Part shown: positions 58,022-64,000 of the stretch, in pieces
Layout: each line of letters begins with the position of its first letter
Numbering within the stretch: the stretch's first letter is position 1
DNA from: Marinobacter flavimaris
Lineage (GTDB): Bacteria > Pseudomonadota > Gammaproteobacteria > Pseudomonadales > Oleiphilaceae
Direction: 5' to 3'
Assembly: GCF_002933295.1 (NCBI RefSeq)
Contig: NZ_PSSW01000004.1
Span: 310,001-374,000 of the forward strand
Length of the DNA stretch: 64,000 bases
Translations under genes and position numbers: made by a program
Notes under the pieces: model-generated
What the model was told of the DNA's origin: nothing
The model's database searches: none
What the model saw: only the letters and a program-made list of their open reading frames with translations

Positions 58022-60688
58022 TTAGCTCAGCACCGGGTTCGTTTTGTTGCGATCGATTCCGTACTTGCGCATGGCTTCGAGAACCACATCGTTCTTCACC
58101 TCACCGTCCTTGGCCAGAGCTGACAGCGCCGTGACTGTTACGTAGTAACGGTCGACTTCAAAGAAGCTGCGCAGCTTTTCCCGGGTGTCGCTGCGGCCAA
58201 AGCCGTCGGTGCCCAGGGTCAGGAAGGTTTTCGGGATGAACGCCCGGAGCTGCTCGGAGTGCAGCTTGATGTAATCGGTGGAAGAAACCACTGGCCCGGT
58301 CTGCTTCTCCAGACACTGGGTAACATACGCCTTTTTCGGCTTGTCATCTGGGTGCAGGCGGTTCCAGCGCTCTACGTGCAGGCCCTCACGGGCGAGCTCG
58401 TTGAAGCTGGTAACACTCCACACATCGGAGGCAACACCCCAGTCGTCTTTCAGCATCTGGGCGGCAGCGCGCACCTCGTTGAGGATAGCGCCCGCACCAA
58501 GCAACTGAACCCGAGGCGTCTTCTTGTTGCCCTTGGTTTCAACAGACTCGAACTTGTACATGCCCTTGATAATGCCGTCTTCGCAATCCTTGGGCATGGC
58601 AGGCTGTTCGTAGTTCTCGTTTTCGATGGTCAGGTAGTAGAAGACGTTCTGGTTGTCCTCGAACATCTCCTTCATACCCTTGCGGAGCACGACCGCCATT
58701 TCATAACCATAAGCCGGATCGTAGGCTTTACAGTTCGGAATGGTGTTGGCCAGCACGTGACTGTGGCCGTCCTGGTGCTGCAGGCCTTCGCCGTTCAGGG
58801 TGGTCCGGCCGGCGGTACCGCCGATCAGGAAACCACGGGCCTGGATGTCACCGGATGCCCACGCCAGATCGCCAACCCGCTGGAAACCGAACATGGAATA
58901 GAAGATGTAGAACGGAATCAACGGGAAGTTGTTGGTGCTGTAGGAGGTCGCTGCCGCCATCCACGCTGCCATGGAGCCGTCTTCGTTGATGCCTTCCTCA
59001 AGAATCTGGCCTTTCTTGTCTTCCCGGTAGTACATGATCTGGTCACGGTCTTCCGGCACATACTTCTGGCCCTCGGCGGTGTAGATGCCGAGCTGACGGA
59101 ACATGCCTTCCATACCGAAGGTACGGGCTTCGTCGGGCACGATGGGTACCACACGCTTGCCGATGCGCTTGTCCTTGGTCAGAGCTGTCAGGATACGGAC
59201 GAAGGCCATGGTGGTGGAGATCTTCCGGTCGCCGGAGCCCTCCAGTACCGCTTTGAAGATGTCCAGATCAGGAATCTGCAGCGGCTGGCAATCCTTGCGG
59301 CGCTTGGGATAGAAACCACCCAATTCCTGCCGGCGCTTCTTCATGTAGACGATTTCCGGGCTATCCGGCGCTGGCCGGTAGTAGGGAACGTCCTTGAGCT
59401 CCTCATCCTTCAGCGGCACTGCAAAGCGGTCGCGGAACGATTTAAGCTGCTCGATATCGAGCTTCTTCAGAGAGTGAGCGGTATTCTGCGCCTCGCCGGC
59501 CTCACCAAAGCCATAGCCTTTGATGGTATGAGCCAGTATGACGGTCGGACGCCCACCGTTCTTATTGATGGCATGATGGAAGGCTGCATAGATCTTGTAA
59601 GGATCATGGCCACCCCGGTTGAGCTTGTTGATCTCCTCATCCGACAGGTCCTCAACGAGCTTGGCTGTTTCGGGGTACTTGCCGAAGAAATTCTTACGGG
59701 TATAGGCCGGGCCATTACTCTTGAAGTTCTGAAGGTCGCCGTCACAGACCTCGTCCATGACGCGCTGCATCTTCCCTTCTTTGTCCCTCTCGAACAGGGG
59801 ATCCCAGTGGCGACCCCAAACGACCTTCAACACGTTCCAGCCGGCACCGCGGAAGACACCCTCAAGTTCCTGGATAATCTTGCCATTACCACGGACTGGG
59901 CCGTCCAGACGCTGAAGGTTGCAGTTAACCACAAAGATCAGGTTGCTAAGGTTTTCCCGGCCGGCCATGGAGATAGACCCCAGGGTTTCCGGCTCGTCAC
60001 ACTCGCCGTCACCGACAAAGCACCAGACCTTGCGATCGCCCATCTCGATGAGCTCCCGGCTGTCCAGGTACTTCATTACGTGGGCCTGATAAATGGCCTG
60101 AATCGGGCCCAGACCCATGGAAACCGTGGGGAACTGCCAGTAATCCGGCATCAACCAGGGGTGCGGGTAAGACGAAAGGCCGGTGCCATCTACCTCTTCG
60201 CGGTACTTGTCGAGATCTTTTTCATCGAACCGGCCTTCAAGATAGGAACGTGCATAGATGCCCGGAGATGAGTGCCCCTGGAAATAAACCAGATCGGATT
60301 CGCGCTTTTCGTCGCCACCATGGAAGAAGTAGTTAAAGCCAACATCGTAGAGGGTCGCAGCCGACGAGAACGAGGAGACATGGCCGCCAAGATCTCCGGG
60401 ACGCTGGTTGGCGCGCATAACCATGGCCATGGCATTCCAGCGGATCAGGGAGCGAATACGGCGCTCCATGAAGAGGTCGCCGGGCATCGGCGCCTGCTGG
60501 GACACAGGAATACTGTTCCGGAATGGCGTGGTAATGGAATATGGCAGTTCGGTTCCGTCACGGCTCGCCCGTTCAGAGAGCCTCTCAAGAATGTATTTGG
60601 CCCGGTCTACGCCTTCGTTCTCGATCAGAGATTCCAGCGCGTCCAGCCATTCACTGGTTTCAATGGGATCATCGTCCTGGTACATCAA
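58022..60688 (-). CDS. aceE: Pyruvate dehydrogenase E1 component
   Basis: An 888-residue homodimeric-type E1 that decarboxylates pyruvate using thiamine diphosphate. Motifs: GDGECDEPETLGSI with the following NLIFVVNCN at the ThDP/Mg site, HTIKGYGFGEAG, and the conserved EGLQHQDGHSHVLAN region. GGGGAGGGTTTG precedes the ATG. It heads an aceE-aceF operon, transcribed away from a 658-base leader region. Its regulation by a PdhR-type protein is not proved here; no pdhR gene lies in the window. Confidence 0.97.
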   Translation of the reverse strand: MMYQDDDPIETSEWLDALESLIENEGVDRAKYILERLSERASRDGTELPYSITTPFRNSIPVSQQAPMPGDLFMERRIRSLIRWNAMAMVMRANQRPGDLGGHVSSFSSAATLYDVGFNYFFHGGDEKRESDLVYFQGHSSPGIYARSYLEGRFDEKDLDKYREEVDGTGLSSYPHPWLMPDYWQFPTVSMGLGPIQAIYQAHVMKYLDSRELIEMGDRKVWCFVGDGECDEPETLGSISMAGRENLSNLIFVVNCNLQRLDGPVRGNGKIIQELEGVFRGAGWNVLKVVWGRHWDPLFERDKEGKMQRVMDEVCDGDLQNFKSNGPAYTRKNFFGKYPETAKLVEDLSDEEINKLNRGGHDPYKIYAAFHHAINKNGGRPTVILAHTIKGYGFGEAGEAQNTAHSLKKLDIEQLKSFRDRFAVPLKDEELKDVPYYRPAPDSPEIVYMKKRRQELGGFYPKRRKDCQPLQIPDLDIFKAVLEGSGDRKISTTMAFVRILTALTKDKRIGKRVVPIVPDEARTFGMEGMFRQLGIYTAEGQKYVPEDRDQIMYYREDKKGQILEEGINEDGSMAAWMAAATSYSTNNFPLIPFYIFYSMFGFQRVGDLAWASGDIQARGFLIGGTAGRTTLNGEGLQHQDGHSHVLANTIPNCKAYDPAYGYEMAVVLRKGMKEMFEDNQNVFYYLTIENENYEQPAMPKDCEDGIIKGMYKFESVETKGNKKTPRVQLLGAGAILNEVRAAAQMLKDDWGVASDVWSVTSFNELAREGLHVERWNRLHPDDKPKKAYVTQCLEKQTGPVVSSTDYIKLHSEQLRAFIPKTFLTLGTDGFGRSDTREKLRSFFEVDRYYVTVTALSALAKDGEVKNDVVLEAMRKYGIDRNKTNPVLS

Positions 60689-60792
60689 ACCCTCCCCTTG
60701 GCATCAAAAAGTGCAGCGCCGCCACGATCAGCAGCCGGGCGCGTTGCGGTGTCGATAAGCTGCGATGAAATGCAGTGTTTTGTTGTGGGTAT

Positions 60793-60827
60793 GTCAGCCT
60801 GACAGGTGTACCGGCTCCCAGTACACA
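60793..60827. promoter_or_regulatory. Two palindromes upstream of aceE
   Basis: TGTCAG-C-CTGACA (60793-60805) is a perfect 13-base palindrome 105 bases upstream of the aceE start. It is followed by GTGTAC and GTACAC separated by nine bases (60807-60827). Their positions suit regulator binding or hairpin formation near the aceE promoter. No regulator is assigned. Confidence 0.3.
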
Positions 60828-61295
60828 GAACCTGTACAAAGCATAGAACAGCTTTCACACTTTTCCTGCCCGATCGCACCCGATTTACGGGCTTTTGGCC
60901 CCACGAATGATCGGTATGCCGATGAAGCGCGCGGATCAGCCAACCCATTTTGTCGTCTTTTTACTACATTGTTAACGCTAAATTCAATTTACACCCTATC
61001 CAAATCCATTTCAGGGGCGCTCTTTGCGGTTACTTACGGAAGAATGACCGTTTTTGGACCATCAGACAACCAGACTGCGACCAATGTCGTAGCATTCTTA
61101 TCAACCGGAAAATTGATTACCACGCTAAACGATATCCTCGCCGCAATTCGCTACACATTCGCCGCCGTTAGCGATTTTTGTTGAATATTCTGAGCCTTCA
61201 ACTCTTCTACCCATCTAATTTACCGGAACTTTTTAATTAGACCTGAAAATAATCCCCCGTTTATGTATACTCGCCTACCTGATTTTTAACCACCG

Positions 61296-61316
61296 AAAAG
61301 TGGTCGGACCACTTTT
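61296..61316. promoter_or_regulatory. TGGTCGGACCA operator in front of the KamA-type gene
   Basis: AAAAGTGGTC-G-GACCACTTTT is a 10-base perfect inverted repeat with a single centre base, ending 30 bases before the ATG. It carries the TGGTC-N-GACCA core of the glcC/dctP operators and of FadR/PdhR-type sites. A TATACT box lies 25 bases upstream (61266-61271), which would place the palindrome just downstream of a start site, fitting a repressor roadblock. Confidence 0.6.
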
Positions 61317-61346
61317 TCCGTCATTGGCACCAACAGAGGGCGATCT

Positions 61347-62711
61347 ATGAACTCCATCGTCACCTTTCCGAACCGGATTCCCACTACCGAGTTCGAGGAA
61401 CGGCGTTTCAAGGTCTACACAGACCGCCAGCTCGACAAGATTGAAGTTATTCAGAATCTCCCTGAGGAGACGCTGTTTGAAATGAAGGTGGTAGCCAGCG
61501 TGCTACCGTTCCGGGTCAACGAATATGTGATCAATGAACTGATCAACTGGGACAAGGTTCCCAACGACCCGATCTATCAGCTTGTCTTCCCCCAGAAAGG
61601 CATGTTGAAAGAAGAGCATTACGAGCGCATGGCAACAATGCACCGGGAAGGTGCCGACAAAAAAGAGATCCAGGCGGTTGCCAAGGAAATCCGGGATGAA
61701 CTGAACCCGCACCCGGCAGGCCAGATGGAAATGAACATGCCGGAGCTCGACGGTGAGGTGCTGGACGGCGTTCAGCACAAGTACCGCGAAACAGTGCTGT
61801 TTTTCCCGGCCCAGGGTCAGACCTGCCACTCTTACTGCACCTTCTGTTTCCGCTGGGCACAGTTTGTCGGTGACAAGGACCTGAAAATGGCCAGCACCGA
61901 AGCCGAGAAGCTCCACGGCTACCTGCAGGAGCACACCGAGGTAACCGACCTGTTGGTGACCGGTGGTGATCCAATGGTCATGAAAACCAAGAACCTGGTG
62001 CAGTATCTCGAGCCACTGCTGCAGCCCGAGTTCGACCACATCCAGACCATCCGCATCGGCACCAAGGCCCTCACCTTCTGGCCCTACCGCTTTGTGACCG
62101 ACAAGGATGCGGATGAGCTGATCGATCTGTTCGCTCGTCTCGTGGACGCCGGCAAGCACGTGGCCATCATGGCCCACTACAACCACTGGCAGGAAATCAC
62201 CACCGAGATCGCCGAAGAGGCCATCCGACGTATCCGCGCCACCGGCGCCGAGATCCGAGCCCAGGGCCCGCTGATCAAGCACGTCAACGACGATGCCGAC
62301 GCCTGGGCAAAACTGTGGAAGAAGGAAGTGCAGCTGGGCATCATCCCCTACTACATGTTTGTAGAGCGGGACACCGGTGCCAAAAACTACTTTGAAGTAC
62401 CTCTCGCCGAAGCCTTCCACATCTATCGGGAAGCCATGAAAAAGGTCAGCGGCCTGGCCCGGACCGCCCGCGGCCCCTCCATGAGCGCCGGCCCCGGCAA
62501 GGTGGAGATTCAGGGTATAACTGAAATCAACGGCGAGAAGGTGTTCGTCCTGCGCTTCCTGCAGGGTCGTAATCCGGACTGGGTTCAGCGCCCGTTCTTC
62601 GCCAAGTACAGCGAGACGGCCACCTGGCTACACGAGCTGGAACCGGCCTTTGGCGAAGAGAAGTTCTTCTTTGAAGATGAGTATGAAGCCATGAAGAGGG
62701 GCAACGGCTAA
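61347..62711 (+). CDS. KamA family radical SAM protein, divergent from lysine 2,3-aminomutase
   Basis: A 454-residue radical SAM enzyme. The 4Fe-4S motif is CHSYCTFC (Cys160, Cys164, Cys167), with TGGDPMVMKTKNL and IGTKALTFWPYRF after it. A PLP lysine would be Lys385 in MSAGPGK. Lysine 2,3-aminomutase normally has GHTSG...VDAPGGGGK; here the region is ARGPSMSAGPGK, and the lysine-contacting aspartates (Asp293/Asp330 of the clostridial enzyme) align with Arg341 (Asp342 shifted by one) and Ser378. The substrate is therefore probably not lysine. No ablB-like acetyltransferase, EF-P or other substrate-defining gene is adjacent. Confidence 0.85.
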   Translation: MNSIVTFPNRIPTTEFEERRFKVYTDRQLDKIEVIQNLPEETLFEMKVVASVLPFRVNEYVINELINWDKVPNDPIYQLVFPQKGMLKEEHYERMATMHREGADKKEIQAVAKEIRDELNPHPAGQMEMNMPELDGEVLDGVQHKYRETVLFFPAQGQTCHSYCTFCFRWAQFVGDKDLKMASTEAEKLHGYLQEHTEVTDLLVTGGDPMVMKTKNLVQYLEPLLQPEFDHIQTIRIGTKALTFWPYRFVTDKDADELIDLFARLVDAGKHVAIMAHYNHWQEITTEIAEEAIRRIRATGAEIRAQGPLIKHVNDDADAWAKLWKKEVQLGIIPYYMFVERDTGAKNYFEVPLAEAFHIYREAMKKVSGLARTARGPSMSAGPGKVEIQGITEINGEKVFVLRFLQGRNPDWVQRPFFAKYSETATWLHELEPAFGEEKFFFEDEYEAMKRGNG

Positions 62712-62730
62712 AGGCCGGCCCTGGCGTGAT

Positions 62731-62766
62731 AAAAAGCGGCCCCAGTGACGGGGCCGCTTTGCTTTT
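62731..62766 (+). terminator. Terminator after the KamA-type gene
   Basis: AAAGCGGCCCC, loop AGTGAC, GGGGCCGCTTT, then GCTTTT. An A-run on the left arm and the T-rich right arm also make it usable from the minus strand, where the small membrane protein gene ends at 62766. Confidence 0.9.
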
Positions 62767-62999
62767 CAGCGATTGGAACGACGCGCTTTCCAGTTGGGAA
62801 TAACCCAAAAGACCAGGGCTCCGAACACAGCCCCGATAATGCCAATCAACGCTACCTGCAGACCACCATTACCCAGAACCCCATCCTGGACGTTCTCCAT
62901 CGCCAGCAAGCCGGCAATGAGGATCCATGGAGTGAGAAGAATAAGGGCGCTCAAAGCCAGAAATCGCTGAATTCGACGATCATCTTTTCGACTACGCAT
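62766..62999 (-). CDS. Small membrane protein, 77 aa
   Basis: Not recognised. The protein begins with a basic tract (MRSRKDDRRIQRF), has two membrane segments (about 14-35 and 46-66) and ends with a basic KARRSNR tail. GGGAGAGG before the ATG at 62999 supports the start; a TTG 15 bases upstream is less likely because it overlaps that site. Convergent with the KamA-type gene. Function unknown. Confidence 0.6.
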   Translation of the reverse strand: MRSRKDDRRIQRFLALSALILLTPWILIAGLLAMENVQDGVLGNGGLQVALIGIIGAVFGALVFWVIPNWKARRSNR

Positions 63000-63062
63000 A
63001 ATGACCTCTCCCAATAAATGAGCCTATGAATACTGCATCTATTAGTCATTGGATCAGGTTCG

Positions 63063-63386
63063 TTATTTTTGCCTCACAAACTTGGGCACAAACCCCTCTG
63101 GCTTGTCCCTGAGCCACTCAACAAACGTCCGCAACTCCTCCAGCTGCAGCAGCTTTTCCCGGGTGTTGAAGTACAGACCCAGTTCGTATTCCGAGCGAGC
63201 TTTATGAATGGCGTTATGACACGGCCTGCACACCCACAGGGTTCGGGTGATCAGATCTTCTTTGGTGAACAGTTTCTGGAAGCGCTTCTTCCGATGCAGG
63301 TGCTTGGGGATAAGGTGGTGCCGGGTGAGCCTGGCAACCGGGCGTTCGCAGAGTTCGCAATTGTCTGGCTGGGGTGGGAGCTTGAG
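63063..63386 (-). CDS. Small HNH endonuclease family protein
   Basis: A 107-residue HNH-type protein: CELCERPVARLTRHHLIPKH carries a CxxC pair and the HH of the HNH motif, and VCRPCHNAIH carries the second CxxC and the terminal histidine, so zinc and the nuclease metal site look intact. The ATG at 63386 is the most likely start, but it has no strong ribosome-binding site, and an upstream TTG (63443) cannot be excluded. Such stand-alone proteins may be nucleases of unknown target. Confidence 0.7.
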   Translation of the reverse strand, partial: LKLPPQPDNCELCERPVARLTRHHLIPKHLHRKKRFQKLFTKEDLITRTLWVCRPCHNAIHKARSEYELGLYFNTREKLLQLEELRTFVEWLRDKPEGFVPKFVRQK

Positions 63387-63474
63387 CATTGTGTTTGCTT
63401 GAACGAGGGCCGGATGAAGACATTCACCCGGCCCCGGATTCAACCTCGGGTTCTGATCTCCCCGAGCAACCTAA

Positions 63475-64000
63475 TCAGTGCATCAGGGTATAGAGCTTTC
63501 GCCGATAGGTCCGCACATCCGGGTTATTGTTACCCAGCTTGTCGAACAGCTCGATCAGCGTTGTCTTGGCCACTTCGTCCTTGTATTTACTGTCCACCTG
63601 CATCAAACGGATCAGAAGATCCATGGCCTCGGCGTTGTTCTCCTGTAATACGTGGTGGAGCGCCAACTGATGCAGAGCGTTCGGGTCTTTGGGATCCTGC
63701 TCCAGCGCCATTTCGAGATCCTTGATCGGTGGCAGCTCGGCAGACTGCCGGAGAAACTTCAGGCGGGCCGCCAACTGCTTTGCCTGGTGCTGCATCTTCT
63801 CCTCCGGCGGAAGGCTTTCCAGTACCTGTTCAGCCGTCTCAAGATCACCCATCTCCGCTTTCAGCTGGGCAAGATCAATCAGTACCTTCAGGTTCTCGGG
63901 ATCCTCCTGGTTCATCTGCGACAGGATGGCCAGCGCTCCCTCAACATCGCCCTCTTCCCAGATCCGATGGGCCTTGTCATACGGATCCTCCTTTGGCGCT
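63475..64000 (-). CDS. ybbN: YbbN/CnoX co-chaperone C-terminal part, partial
   Basis: The frame is open from the stop at 63475 to the window edge, giving 175 visible codons without the N-terminus; an internal Met at 63915 is not the start. The visible part is a TPR-like helical repeat region (NLKVLIDLAQLKAEMGDLET, NALHQLALHHVLQENNAEAM) ending NPDVRTYRRKLYTLMH, as in YbbN (CnoX), a thioredoxin-fold/TPR co-chaperone that works with GroEL and DnaK. The thioredoxin domain would be beyond the window. Confidence 0.85.
   Translation of the reverse strand, partial: APKEDPYDKAHRIWEEGDVEGALAILSQMNQEDPENLKVLIDLAQLKAEMGDLETAEQVLESLPPEEKMQHQAKQLAARLKFLRQSAELPPIKDLEMALEQDPKDPNALHQLALHHVLQENNAEAMDLLIRLMQVDSKYKDEVAKTTLIELFDKLGNNNPDVRTYRRKLYTLMH

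Larger units (their letters stand above)
60689..61346. other. 658-base divergent intergenic region, no supported gene
   Basis: This gap between divergent aceE and the KamA-type gene contains no ORF with a convincing start or composition; the small open frames on the plus strand look random. The half near aceE is GC-balanced, while 60950-61340 is noticeably AT-rich. It holds a 13-base palindrome at 60793-60805, an inverted repeat GTGTAC/GTACAC at 60807-60827, a TATACT box at 61266-61271 and the operator-like palindrome at 61296-61316. It probably carries both promoters and possibly an untranslated RNA leader. Confidence 0.6.

Noticed and set aside
58259..60271. 670-residue open frame on the plus strand antisense to aceE
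   Set aside because: It has no recognisable domain, its composition mirrors codon third-position bias of aceE, and aceE on the minus strand has clear family motifs over the whole length.
60765..61184. 139-residue plus-strand frame in the aceE leader region
   Set aside because: Random-looking composition, no ribosome-binding site, and it crosses the palindromes near the aceE promoter; kept as intergenic.

Overview
The window looks like a chromosomal segment of a marine gammaproteobacterium, most likely Marinobacter or a close relative. The evidence is indirect: moderately high GC, a sufBCDSATE operon, Pseudomonas-type AotJQMP and AruCFGDB arginine systems, a glycolate oxidase operon served by a TRAP transporter, the H-ring pair FlgT/FlgP, and several dispersed intergenic palindromes. 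No prophage, insertion sequence, CRISPR array or plasmid gene was seen.

Layout. 1-5038: Fe-S assembly operon (end of sufB, then sufC, D, S, A, T, E). 5051-6841: flgT and flgP on the minus strand. 7090-12218: an outer-membrane barrel protein, cca, a pteridine reductase, a thiolase and trmL. 12268-18497: secB and yibN on minus, then gpmM-envC-ctpA-yibQ on plus (glycolysis and cell-division amidase control). 18494-21314: hisB-hisH-hisA-hisF on minus. 21453-29000: a SRPBCC protein, asmA-like, mutY-yggX, tRNA-Phe, usp, a cation/Ca2+ exchanger, a LysE-type exporter and a DUF4124 protein. 29095-37809: TRAP dctPQM plus glcG-D-E-F on minus, facing a GlcC-like GntR regulator. 37964-42282: arginine/ornithine ABC transporter and astE. 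42299-47206: RND pump, adaptor and divergent TetR regulator. 47229-53452: astC-aruF-aruG-astD-astB on minus. 53552-56102: an exonuclease/GIY-YIG fusion and a broken porin gene. 56347-60688: aceE-aceF on minus. 61347-64000: a divergent KamA-type radical SAM protein, two small genes and the end of a YbbN/CnoX gene.

Function. Two nutrient modules stand out. In the first, an algal-exudate type substrate (glycolate or a related 2-hydroxy acid) would be imported by the TRAP system, oxidised by GlcDEF and controlled by the adjacent GlcC. In the second, arginine/ornithine would be imported by AotJQMP and degraded to glutamate and succinate by the AST pathway, whose last enzyme AstE sits with the transporter rather than with the other enzymes.

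Most unusual items. A family of three structured intergenic elements (129-214, 41097-41200, 56195-56306) shares an internal double-hairpin core with CA-KGGA-TG loops, but each copy has an unrelated, self-complementary outer stem. The KamA-type enzyme lacks the lysine-recognition residues of lysine 2,3-aminomutase, and its leader carries the same TGGTCNGACCA palindrome found twice in front of glcC/dctP. A short GGGGTCAGATGA palindrome family is also present, one copy of which encodes the C-terminus of AstE.
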